Source: CAYMAX01 sp964388595 (GTDB lineage: Bacteria > Bacteroidota > Bacteroidia > Bacteroidales > UBA932). From it: 7,795 bases of DNA. Positions 1 through 7,261 of the stretch are shown piece after piece. Both the position numbers and the translations under genes were made by a program. The notes under the pieces were generated by a model. That model did not search any database and was not told the DNA's origin. It saw only the letters and a program-made list of their open reading frames with translations. The stretch spans positions 1 through 7,795 of the forward strand of contig CAYMAX010000063.1 in assembly GCA_964388595.1 (NCBI GenBank), in the 5' to 3' direction. The number at the start of each line of letters is the position of its first letter. Position 1 is the first letter of the stretch.

Positions 1-776
1 TCAGTGGCAGCAGCTACCATCCAGCTTCTGTATCCTCCCATAGAGAAGCCCAAAGCTCCTATCCTATGTTTATCCACGAAAGGCAATGAAGCCAAAAATT
101 CTGCGCTGCGAATATCATCATAGAGCATCATTCCTCCCCAGCACATCCCAAGCTGAAACAGATTGGAAGCCAATGCCTGCTGCCCGTCATACAGGCTTCC
201 CCCTTTATTGCTCCTCTCTCCCCAAAATAGTGCGTCTATCACAAAAACGACGAAACCCTGTGAAGCGAAGTAATCACCCACATATTGAGAATCATAACAT
301 TTCTCTATCCATTGCTCGGATTGGGCGACAAAGTCGCTTCCTATGGGTCGTACCATCTTCTCTTTTCCAATATCAAACATCGCTCCGTGGTCGTGCAGAA
401 GAAGAATGGCAGGAAAAGGGCCATCTCCGTCAGGAATCAAAAGATACCCCGGGACCCTCGAAAAAGACGAGATATTGAGTTCAATTTTTGTTATTTCATA
501 ATTTTCTCTCTTCTCCACAGCCATTGTCTTGGCATCGAAATCGCATTTCAGGGGGGCACGCAACGCACATTCATATAATTTAGCGCGACCTTCCTTTTTC
601 CATTTTTTAAAATTTTTGCTTTTGTAATTGGACCAAGAGAGTGGATAAGTAAGTTGAGATTTGATACTGTCGTAGTAGACGGGCATATTTTTAAGCAGTT
701 CATATCTGCCATCCTGTGCAGAGGCGATATTAAAGGATAGAAACAATGCAGTAAAAAAGAGCAAGTAATTTTTCAT
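1..776 (-). CDS. Secreted alpha/beta-hydrolase (Abhydrolase_7 / acetyl-xylan-esterase-like), C-terminus missing
   Basis: The minus strand is open from an ATG at 776 to the left edge and gives 258 residues, with the rest outside the window. Residues 1-20 form a signal peptide (hydrophobic core LLFFTALFLSF, likely cleavage after SA before QDG), so the enzyme is exported. An alpha/beta-hydrolase core follows: strand and oxyanion region PAILLLHDHG at about 122-131, a FVVFVIDALFWGER segment at about 175-187, and the nucleophile elbow GFSMGG with catalytic Ser at about 245. The Asp and His of the triad would lie beyond the edge. The long N-terminal part before the HDHG segment and the DALFWGER segment resemble the Abhydrolase_7 and acetyl-xylan-esterase relatives of Bacteroidota, which are often carbohydrate deacetylases. 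That family call is from recall, and the substrate cannot be read here. The gene is divergent from the unknown gene at 875, with 98 bp between starts. No Shine-Dalgarno sequence precedes the ATG. An unrelated serine peptidase of the same fold is a less likely alternative. Confidence 0.88.
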   Translation of the reverse strand, partial: MKNYLLFFTALFLSFNIASAQDGRYELLKNMPVYYDSIKSQLTYPLSWSNYKSKNFKKWKKEGRAKLYECALRAPLKCDFDAKTMAVEKRENYEITKIELNISSFSRVPGYLLIPDGDGPFPAILLLHDHGAMFDIGKEKMVRPIGSDFVAQSEQWIEKCYDSQYVGDYFASQGFVVFVIDALFWGERSNKGGSLYDGQQALASNLFQLGMCWGGMMLYDDIRSAEFLASLPFVDKHRIGALGFSMGGYRSWMVAAAT

Positions 777-816
777 CAGACAAAGATTTGCGCCAAATAA
801 CGACGAGCGAATGACA

Positions 817-824
817 CAAAAGTA
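817..824 (-). promoter_or_regulatory. Candidate Bacteroidota -7 element for the esterase gene
   Basis: On the minus strand this reads TACTTTTG, a full match to the Bacteroidota -7 consensus TAnnTTTG. It lies about 40 bp before the esterase ATG, so the transcript would have a short leader. A TTTG that could serve as the -33 element sits at 852-855, but the spacer is 27 bp instead of the usual 19 or so. The overlapping near-match TACTTTTT at 827-834 would give a 17-bp spacer, so either could be the real site. No comparably good element was found for the divergent gene at 875. Confidence 0.4.
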
Positions 825-874
825 AAAAAAAGTAATTATCTTCGTGCATACCAAAAGCTTATATCTTTATAATC

Positions 875-1693
875 ATGTCTTCCAATAAAAATAAAATTTA
901 TATCACACTACTGATTGTGATTCTTTTTTTTGCAGGCTATGTCTTGGGCGCTCTTATCGGTAAAGCCAAAGTCAATAAAAATAAGGTACCCGATTCTGCG
1001 ATGATATCGCTGCTTTGCATTAATAGCAGAGTAACAGAACTGCAGACATACTGCTCTCTTACAAGCAAGTCTTTAGTTGTTATTCCACAAATGAGTAAAT
1101 ATTCGTCATTATTGGATAACATAGGAGAGATAGCTTCTAAAATAGATGTTTTCTCTAAAGCTTCCATCGAGTCGGCAATGGCTCTCAGACGCGGAGAGGA
1201 TTCTCCATCTTATAATACACAAGTCAACAGGATGATATTGTATTATAAATTACTTGATATTAATGTCAGTGTCATACCTGAGGTCATAGACCAAATGAAG
1301 CAATATCCTGAATTGGCAGCTCTCATGGACTTGTGGATAGACTATGAGATGATTGAAGCGATGCTCCATGATGATTTTGAGAAGATGCAATATTGGCAGC
1401 ACATTGGTTATAGCTCATCTGAGGCTGATCTATCAAAATATGTTTCCTCCCTCCCCGAGGAGACAAGAGATGTAGTTCGCAAGTGTTGTTTATTCGATAA
1501 TGAATTGATGAAAATGGACAGTCGGATCAGTGGAGATTCTGTTCTTTCTGCCGCTTCGTCACTCTATGACGAGAGGACAGATACAATATTTGATGTAAAG
1601 TCAGACAATATAGATCACCCTGAAAAACTATTTACCAAAAACACTCAATACATCAATTCTAAATTCTTCGAAAAATTGGTAGTTATTGAATAA
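875..1693 (+). CDS. Unknown single-pass membrane protein, first gene of an overlapping pair
   Basis: This encodes 272 residues that I do not recognise as any family. Residues about 8-29 form one strong transmembrane helix with no signal-peptidase site, so the protein is probably anchored by its N-terminus. Lysines flank the helix on both sides (two before, four just after), so the positive-inside rule does not settle which side the body faces. The remaining 240 or so residues look mainly helical and rich in charged and polar residues, with segments such as PELAALMDLWIDYEMIEAML at about 145-164. There is an adjacent Cys pair at 204-205. No enzymatic motif is visible. The ATG at 875 follows an A/T-rich leader without a Shine-Dalgarno sequence. 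The last codons overlap the start of the large peptidase-barrel gene by 8 nt, which suggests coupled translation and a shared role, perhaps as an accessory or assembly partner. That role is inference from gene order only. Confidence 0.8.
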   Translation: MSSNKNKIYITLLIVILFFAGYVLGALIGKAKVNKNKVPDSAMISLLCINSRVTELQTYCSLTSKSLVVIPQMSKYSSLLDNIGEIASKIDVFSKASIESAMALRRGEDSPSYNTQVNRMILYYKLLDINVSVIPEVIDQMKQYPELAALMDLWIDYEMIEAMLHDDFEKMQYWQHIGYSSSEADLSKYVSSLPEETRDVVRKCCLFDNELMKMDSRISGDSVLSAASSLYDERTDTIFDVKSDNIDHPEKLFTKNTQYINSKFFEKLVVIE

Positions 1694-4600
1694 TCGTGAT
1701 ACTATATTTTTAGGTCTGATATTATTTTTTCTTTCTTGTTTTTCTACTGAGACTCAAGCACAAAAGATATATCAGTTTGACCGCGGTGATGTTAATTATC
1801 TCTTTTTCACCCCTTCACATTCTCATTATCTGCCCCATTTGGTGCGTATGTACCAACGCTCGTATTTGCTTCACAATCAGATATGGAACAATGATACTAC
1901 AGGGTTGAGGTATGTACAGGACACCCCTTCTTTCTATTTAACAGACTGGGAAGACGATGGTAATGCAGGAGTGTGCGCCATCCCCAAAACTACTATTCAG
2001 ATAGGCGTATCTCCCATCAACAACTCTTTTTTCATATCTCCCACCATAGAGAGATATGCGCATCTCAACAATCACGAATTTACTCATGTGGTGATGTCAG
2101 ACAAGTACAATACCTCAGATCTGCATTGGAGAAAATTCATAGGAGCTAAAGTGATTCCCGATTCCAGATATCCTATATCTGCGCTCTGGAGTTATCTGAC
2201 TACTCCGCGATGGTACTCTCCTCGATGGTATCATGAAGGGATTGCCTGCTTTATGGAGACTTGGCTGGCAGGAGGAGTGGGCAGGGCACTTGGCGGATAT
2301 GATGAAATGTACTTCAGGAGTATCATCAATGAGAACCATCTTCCATTTTCTGTGGTAGGACTTGAGACTGAAGGGACCACTCAGGATTTCCAGGTAGGAG
2401 CGAACTCGTATCTCTACGGTACCCGTTTTGTCAATTATCTTGCTTTTCGCAATGGTATGGATACCCTTGTCTCTTTTTACAATAGAACAGATGGCAGTCG
2501 CAAATTTTTCGGAAGTCAATTCAAAAAAGTCTATGGGGAAAAGTTGAGCGACGTCTGGGAGGAGTGGATAAAATATGAAAACAACTTTCAACGCTCCAAT
2601 CTCGATGTCATCGCTCAATATCCCATTACACCCACTACTCCGCTTTCGAACAAACCTCTCGGGTCTGTCTCCTCACCGGTGCTGGATAGCAAGCGGGGGG
2701 TCATCTATGTAGCAGTCAATTACCCCGGGGATTTTGCCCACATAGAATCAATAGACATTCTCACCGCCAAGCGCAAGAAACTGTTTTATGTTGACGGGCC
2801 GATGCTTCATCAGACTGCCTATCTCGCCTATGACCATAACCACGACCGTCTGTTCGTCTCTACCAACAATGGAGGATACCGTGGCATGAAGGTGTATGAT
2901 ATGAAGAAAAAGAGGCTCATCGAAGAGCAAAAATACACCAGAGTCTCTGAGTTGGTGTATGACAATGCCAACGACCGCCTATTTGGGATCTTCACTAATT
3001 TGGGTATTTCCCATATAATCTATTATGATACCGACCTCAAGCAGACAAATATCCTGTATTCTTTCCCTTTCGGACAAAGTGTATCTGATCTGAGCGTCTC
3101 TCATGACGGCAAAAATCTTTCTCTCACCATTTTCGGACTGAAAGGGGACCAAACCCTTGCCATGTTTGATGTCGCCAAACTGCTCAGCGCAGACTTCTCC
3201 TATCGGGAAATAATGAAACTCGACGATTCTAATCTCGGACAATTTCGTTTTTCTTTGGACGATACTCACCTGATAGGCTCTTCATATTACACAGGAGTAT
3301 CCAATATTTGGGATATTGACATTGCCACCCAAAACTTCACCCTTCTTTCCAATACTACCACCGGTCTTTTCTCCCCGTTGCAGTTCAAACCTGATTCTCT
3401 CATAGCTTTAAGTTTTGGCAGAAATGGTATGACTCCCGTCAAAATGGGGATTGAGGAGGTAAAAGATGCTAATGCCATAGAATATTTGGGTCAGAAAGTG
3501 TTCGAACGAAACCCATCTCTCGAAACCATAAGTGAGATTCGGGACTCATCTCTTCTGACTATCAAATTTTCAGAAGTATATGATAGTATTTCCCGGTACA
3601 AACCAATAAAGGAGTTACGATTCACAGGTGCATATCCCGATATTTCGGGTTTTACAGATACTGCATCTGTGTTTAACAGCGTCACACCGGTGCTTGGATA
3701 TCGCTTTGTCTTTCAGGACAGAATCGGTCTAAATCGCCTAAACTTATACATTGGTATCTCTCCCTGGAGTGCTAACCCATGGAAGAACAGGTTTCACGCA
3801 AGTCTTGAGTGGAATATCGGAGGATGGAAATTAGACGCCTATTACAACAGCACCAGCTTCTACGACCTTTTCGGTCCTTTCCGTACCAGTCGAAACGGCT
3901 ACAAAGTGGGGCTTTCATATAACTGGAACAATAGTCTCCGCAGACCATACTCGTGGGGTTGGAGTGCCGGAATCTCCACCTTCGGAATGATGGATAAACT
4001 TCCTCTTTTCCAAAATGTAGATATCGACAAAGGAGTTACCTCTCTTCAGACAGCATTTGCGAGTATAAATGTCTCAAAATTGCGCACCTCCTTGGGCGGA
4101 GTGATGCCGGAGCAGGGGTACAAACTCTCTTTCGATGCCTATACCTATTTTGCGCAGAAAAAGTTTTATCCTTCTGCTGCTCTTCAATTTGATACAGGAT
4201 TTCTCATTCCCTTTATGCGCAATACTTCATTCTGGCTTCGCACAGCGGTGGGTCAGTCTTTTGGAGACCTCAATTCTGCCTTTGGCAATGATTATTTCGG
4301 AGGATTCAGAAATAACTACGTAGATTATCGTGATTCCTACCGTTATCGTGATATTAATTCGATGCCGGGGGCTCGCATAGACCAGATAAAAGCGCACTGC
4401 TTCGCCAAATTTACCGGAGAGCTCAATTTCCGCCCCATCCGCTTCAACAATTTCGGATTTCTCGGATTTTATCCCACTTACGCCCAGTTCTCTATTTTTT
4501 CAACAGACCTTGTGGCCAACCCATGGGGCTATGTTGCCAAAAACTTCTCCAACTTCGTCAACATCGGAGCGCAACTCAATATAGAAGTAGTTCTCTTCTC

Positions 4601-4715
4601 ATACCTGAAGACCACATGGTCAGTCGGATATGCTCACATCTTCCCCGCAGGCGGTCATCACGACCCCACTACCACCTCAAGAGGCGAATGGATGTTCTCC
4701 CTGAAGCTGCTGTAA
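1686..4715 (+). CDS. Secreted HExxH metallopeptidase-like protein with beta-propeller and C-terminal outer-membrane barrel
   Basis: This is a 1009-residue protein. The start is the TTG at 1686: an in-frame TAG at 1680-1682 blocks anything upstream, and the signal peptide begins at once (hydrophobic residues 7-19, likely cleavage after TQA at 25). Residues about 27-300 look like a gluzincin (peptidase MA-like) domain, with HEFTH at 130-134 giving two His zinc ligands and the catalytic Glu. WYHEGIACFMETW at 181-193 supplies the probable third ligand, Glu184. Residues about 315-600 contain repeated beta-rich units with Asp-containing turns (YDHNHDRLFVS, YDNANDRLFGI, VSHDGKNLSL), typical of a TolB/PD40-like propeller. 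From about 640 onward, alternating aromatic strands and the segment FGGFRNNYVDYRDSYRYRD at 871-889 suggest an outer-membrane beta-barrel. The chain ends in a strand (WMFSLKLL) with Leu last instead of the usual Phe. It may therefore be a surface-anchored protease. Substrate and actual proteolysis are unproven. A lipoprotein reading of LFFLSC is weaker, since Phe occupies the -3 position. Confidence 0.85.
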   Translation: MNNRDTIFLGLILFFLSCFSTETQAQKIYQFDRGDVNYLFFTPSHSHYLPHLVRMYQRSYLLHNQIWNNDTTGLRYVQDTPSFYLTDWEDDGNAGVCAIPKTTIQIGVSPINNSFFISPTIERYAHLNNHEFTHVVMSDKYNTSDLHWRKFIGAKVIPDSRYPISALWSYLTTPRWYSPRWYHEGIACFMETWLAGGVGRALGGYDEMYFRSIINENHLPFSVVGLETEGTTQDFQVGANSYLYGTRFVNYLAFRNGMDTLVSFYNRTDGSRKFFGSQFKKVYGEKLSDVWEEWIKYENNFQRSNLDVIAQYPITPTTPLSNKPLGSVSSPVLDSKRGVIYVAVNYPGDFAHIESIDILTAKRKKLFYVDGPMLHQTAYLAYDHNHDRLFVSTNNGGYRGMKVYDMKKKRLIEEQKYTRVSELVYDNANDRLFGIFTNLGISHIIYYDTDLKQTNILYSFPFGQSVSDLSVSHDGKNLSLTIFGLKGDQTLAMFDVAKLLSADFSYREIMKLDDSNLGQFRFSLDDTHLIGSSYYTGVSNIWDIDIATQNFTLLSNTTTGLFSPLQFKPDSLIALSFGRNGMTPVKMGIEEVKDANAIEYLGQKVFERNPSLETISEIRDSSLLTIKFSEVYDSISRYKPIKELRFTGAYPDISGFTDTASVFNSVTPVLGYRFVFQDRIGLNRLNLYIGISPWSANPWKNRFHASLEWNIGGWKLDAYYNSTSFYDLFGPFRTSRNGYKVGLSYNWNNSLRRPYSWGWSAGISTFGMMDKLPLFQNVDIDKGVTSLQTAFASINVSKLRTSLGGVMPEQGYKLSFDAYTYFAQKKFYPSAALQFDTGFLIPFMRNTSFWLRTAVGQSFGDLNSAFGNDYFGGFRNNYVDYRDSYRYRDINSMPGARIDQIKAHCFAKFTGELNFRPIRFNNFGFLGFYPTYAQFSIFSTDLVANPWGYVAKNFSNFVNIGAQLNIEVVLFSYLKTTWSVGYAHIFPAGGHHDPTTTSRGEWMFSLKLL

Positions 4716-4724
4716 TCGCAACTA

Positions 4725-7085
4725 TTATTCAGACTTAAGACAATCTACAGGATTGGAACGCGCTGCCTGCAAGTTTTGCCACGTGATAGTAGCGAGGGTG
4801 ATGGAAGCGATTACGATAAAAGCAATAGCAAACACCCACCAATAAATGGGGCTGTGGGATGTAAATCGTTCAAACCACTTCGTGACTATGTACAGAGATA
4901 TCGGGACAGACACTATAGAACAGATAAGAATCATTTTGATGTAAACGAGGGAGTGTTTTCTGAGAATCTCCATAGATGTCGAGCCGAATACTTTTCTGAT
5001 TCCAATCTCCTTCTTACTATATTCAGTATCGAAAACCACAAGACTAAATATACCTATCACAGATATAATGATAGCCATAATGCTAAATAAGGAGACGAGA
5101 GAAGAGATATTTCTCTCTTTCTGATAGCCTGTCTTAATAGCATCATCTATCGGTGCCACCACGAATGGGTAATAAGGGTCAAATTCTTTGAGAACTTTCA
5201 TCACCTGGCCACAAGCCACATCGACAGGAAATCCTTTTTGTACTTGTACATAGGCGATGTCCAGCATATATGTGATATCCATAAAATCCTTCCAGTTGGC
5301 CACCGCAAATCCCATTGTCCCAACAGGTGCTCTGAAAGAACTATATTGAAAATCGGGAACGAACCCCACAATAGTACCTCCATTGAAGTCCTGACCAACT
5401 TCGAGATTATGAGCCTTTTTGGCACTTTCGTTCATGATATATACATTGTTCTCTTTCAGAGTATCAGTATAATTGAAAAGTCTTCCTTCAGAAGCCTTCA
5501 ATCCAAGTGCTTCAGGAAGCCCCGGAGTACATAATATGCAATGAAAATGAAAAGAATCTCCATTGACATTAGCGCCCCATTGAGGGAAATTATTGTCACT
5601 TGAGATACCCAGGAAAGTAAAACCAACCTCCTTGAATGATTCGTTCTGAAGAAGAGCTGAACGAAAAGCATTTCTATCCCTCATGATGCTATTGCTTACT
5701 TTGAATCTCAAAACGCAATCTCTATCATATCCGTAAGATTGTTTTAGAAGATATCTGTTTTGGATAAACATAAATAGGGCAATGACGAAAAGAGAAATCG
5801 AAGCAATATATTGAAAATACATAAGGACAGAACGGAGTTTCCGTCCCTGTGGTGACAATCCGAAAGAGCCTTTCAGCACAAGAGCCGGAGCAAGAGAAGT
5901 CATATAAAAAGAGGGGTACAATCCTACTATGATGCCGGCAATAATGCTTATGCCACCTGTTATCAGAATGAGAGGTATAAAATCACCAATTACAAGATTG
6001 GGAGAGACTAATCGATCGATAAAACTTCCACGACAGATGTATACAAGTACCAGTGACAATAAAAAAGCACAGAAAGAAATTGTTGCCGATTCAGCCAATA
6101 ACTTGAAACGCATGTGAGAAGTAGAGGCTCCAATCACTTTTTGCGTATTGATACTTTTGATACGGAGAGGGGTCAGAGCCACACAGAAGTTTGCAAAATT
6201 GATAGAGGCTATGATAAGGATAACAAAAGCGATGCAAATAAGAAGATAAGTGGTCTGTTTGGACCCTTTTTCTCCATTTGCATAAAGTACTTCATTGGCA
6301 AAATAGACATCTCGAAGAGGTCTTATGGCGAAAACTTTATCTATATTGTTCTGAAACTCTTCTTTAGTTTCATAATCGGAGTACTGGCTGTCAAAATATT
6401 GTGCCAGCGAGTTTAGAAGACCCTGGGTGGATGAAGGATTATCGAGTTTTATATATGTAGAATAACTTTGGTCCCGCCAGTTCTCTGCATTACTATCTTC
6501 CAGTTTGGTATAGAGATAATTATCGATAGAAGTGTTCTTGGGGAAGTCTCGATAGACACCAGTGATATTGTAGGAGTTTTTCTTGTCATCTACGATTATT
6601 TTACCCAACGCATCATTTGCGTAATCGGGATAGAATTTCCTCGCCATAGACTCCGGAATAATAATAGTATTATCATTCTCCAAAGCATTATAATTGCCTT
6701 CAATCATCTCGAATGACAATGTCTCAAGCAGACCGGGGGAGACAGGGAGCATCGTCTCGGTAAAAAATCGCTCCTCCTCACTATCTACGCTCTTCACCAC
6801 TAAAGTAGATGCAAGCGCCATATAATAGCCCACAGATTGGACATGAGATGATTTCCAAAACACCTCTGCCCCCGGGCGTGACATCACAGCATAGCACTGA
6901 TTATCTGACATCATCTCCACACGGAAAATCCGCTCATTATCAGTGATAGAGGAGTTGAAATTCATCTCATAATCGACCTGCATCATGATAATGATGAAAG
7001 CAGTAAAAGCGATAATAAGTCCGATGATATTGAGAGAAGCAGCTACCTTAAATTTTCTAATGGTATAAAGTAAATTACGAAACAT
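4725..7085 (-). CDS. FtsX/MacB-type ABC transporter permease (8 transmembrane helices)
   Basis: This is a 786-residue permease of the double-FtsX type common in Bacteroidota. Helices are visible at about 17-36, 278-300, 331-352, 369-391, 420-441, 662-686, 714-735 and 749-770. Two large extracytoplasmic MacB_PCD-like domains lie between helices 1 and 2 (about 37-277) and helices 5 and 6 (about 442-661). Family hallmarks are IKSINTQKVIGAS near 309-321, YPSFYMTSLAPALVLKG near 390-406, KKEIGIRKVFGST near 691-703, and the C-terminal NPVDCLKSE. Such permeases act with a separate ATPase to move substrates or transmit mechanical force across the envelope, and no ATPase gene is present here. I chose the ATG at 7085 because MFRNLLYTIRKFK is the usual family opening and a purine-rich AGAAAAAGA precedes it. 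An in-frame ATG at 7136 would add 17 hydrophobic, valine-rich residues that are atypical of the family. Its stop is 9 bp from that of the convergent peptidase gene. The substrate is unknown. Confidence 0.93.
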   Translation of the reverse strand: MFRNLLYTIRKFKVAASLNIIGLIIAFTAFIIIMMQVDYEMNFNSSITDNERIFRVEMMSDNQCYAVMSRPGAEVFWKSSHVQSVGYYMALASTLVVKSVDSEEERFFTETMLPVSPGLLETLSFEMIEGNYNALENDNTIIIPESMARKFYPDYANDALGKIIVDDKKNSYNITGVYRDFPKNTSIDNYLYTKLEDSNAENWRDQSYSTYIKLDNPSSTQGLLNSLAQYFDSQYSDYETKEEFQNNIDKVFAIRPLRDVYFANEVLYANGEKGSKQTTYLLICIAFVILIIASINFANFCVALTPLRIKSINTQKVIGASTSHMRFKLLAESATISFCAFLLSLVLVYICRGSFIDRLVSPNLVIGDFIPLILITGGISIIAGIIVGLYPSFYMTSLAPALVLKGSFGLSPQGRKLRSVLMYFQYIASISLFVIALFMFIQNRYLLKQSYGYDRDCVLRFKVSNSIMRDRNAFRSALLQNESFKEVGFTFLGISSDNNFPQWGANVNGDSFHFHCILCTPGLPEALGLKASEGRLFNYTDTLKENNVYIMNESAKKAHNLEVGQDFNGGTIVGFVPDFQYSSFRAPVGTMGFAVANWKDFMDITYMLDIAYVQVQKGFPVDVACGQVMKVLKEFDPYYPFVVAPIDDAIKTGYQKERNISSLVSLFSIMAIIISVIGIFSLVVFDTEYSKKEIGIRKVFGSTSMEILRKHSLVYIKMILICSIVSVPISLYIVTKWFERFTSHSPIYWWVFAIAFIVIASITLATITWQNLQAARSNPVDCLKSE

Positions 7086-7089
7086 AGAA

Positions 7090-7098
7090 TCTTTTTCT
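7090..7098 (-). promoter_or_regulatory. Purine-rich ribosome-binding region supporting the permease start at 7085
   Basis: On the minus strand AGAAAAAGA ends 4 nt before the ATG at 7085. It is not a canonical Shine-Dalgarno sequence, but A-rich leaders are usual in Bacteroidota. Together with the family-typical N-terminus it favours this start over the upstream ATG at 7136, which has no such tract. Confidence 0.45.
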
Positions 7099-7173
7099 AC
7101 TTCTGCTACAATAATAATACCACCCACCACAACCATCTATACATCAACAACATACCAAATCATCATCCCCCCT

Positions 7174-7215
7174 TGGCTGTCCAATAATTTGACATGGCTG
7201 TATGAATTATTGACG
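7174..7215. repeat. Two tandem imperfect 21-bp direct repeats, possible operator pair
   Basis: The units at 7174-7194 and 7195-7215 share the pattern TGGCTGT-N3-A-N4-TTGAC with no gap between copies, matching at about 14 of 21 positions. A 21-bp period is two helical turns, so a bound protein would sit on the same DNA face at both copies. The first copy contains a 17-bp near-palindrome at 7178-7194. The array lies between the divergent permease and metallo-hydrolase genes, nearer the latter (its end is 46 bp before that ATG). This suggests a regulator-binding region, but no regulator gene is in the window. Confidence 0.5.
7178..7194. promoter_or_regulatory. 17-bp near-palindrome, candidate dimer-binding operator
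   Basis: The sequence reads TGTC-C-AAT-A-ATT-T-GACA. Seven of the eight pairs around the central base at 7186 are complementary, with one mismatch (7182/7190). This form is typical of a site for a dimeric helix-turn-helix regulator. A second, overlapping inverted repeat pairs CAATAATT at 7182-7189 with AATTATTG at 7205-7212 across a 15-nt gap. Its stem is all A/T except one pair and has no T tract, so a transcription terminator is unlikely. Confidence 0.4.
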
Positions 7216-7230
7216 GCAATTCAACCATTT

Positions 7231-7260
7231 ATTTGCATAATATTGCACATATTTGCACAA
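7231..7260. repeat. Three tandem 10-bp units with TTGCA just before the metallo-hydrolase gene
   Basis: The units ATTTGCATAA, TATTGCACAT and ATTTGCACAA follow each other without gaps, so TTGCA begins at 7233, 7243 and 7253, exactly 10 bp apart. The last unit ends 1 bp before the ATG at 7262. The first and third units differ at one position; the middle one differs from the third at three. Near one turn of the helix, such phasing can mark cooperative protein binding. Two of the units also resemble the -7 element tail TTTG (TTTATTTG at 7228-7235, CATATTTG at 7248-7255), but no correctly spaced -33 element was found. Confidence 0.5.
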
Positions 7261-7261
7261 A

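Noticed and set aside
86..578. Two overlapping plus-strand reading frames inside the esterase region
   Set aside because: They lie wholly antisense to a gene with a signal peptide and an intact nucleophile elbow, and their products are low-complexity with no recognisable domain.
862..869. TATCTTTA as a -7 promoter element for the gene at 875
   Set aside because: It lacks the final G and a -33 TTTG at proper spacing, and would place the transcript start at the ATG itself; possible but unsupported.
1707..1745. Lipoprotein signal (LFFLSC) in the large secreted protein
   Set aside because: Phe at -3 and Leu at -2 fit a lipobox poorly, and a standard signal-peptidase site (TQA before QK) follows; a C-terminal barrel also makes a lipid anchor unnecessary.
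2115..3685. A series of minus-strand reading frames across the peptidase-barrel gene
   Set aside because: They mirror the coding pattern of the plus-strand gene; none has a plausible domain or start context.
7086..7136. Longer permease start at the ATG at 7136
   Set aside because: It adds 17 valine/isoleucine-rich residues ahead of the usual family N-terminus and lacks the purine-rich tract seen before the ATG at 7085.
7167..7172. Run of six C (and six-G runs at 551-556 and 2695-2700) as phase-variation tracts
   Set aside because: Six-base homopolymers are too short to suggest slipped-strand switching, and the two coding ones lie in intact frames.
7182..7212. Inverted repeat CAATAATT / AATTATTG as a transcription terminator
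   Set aside because: The stem is nearly all A/T with a 15-nt loop and no following T tract, and it lies between divergent starts where no transcript needs to end.
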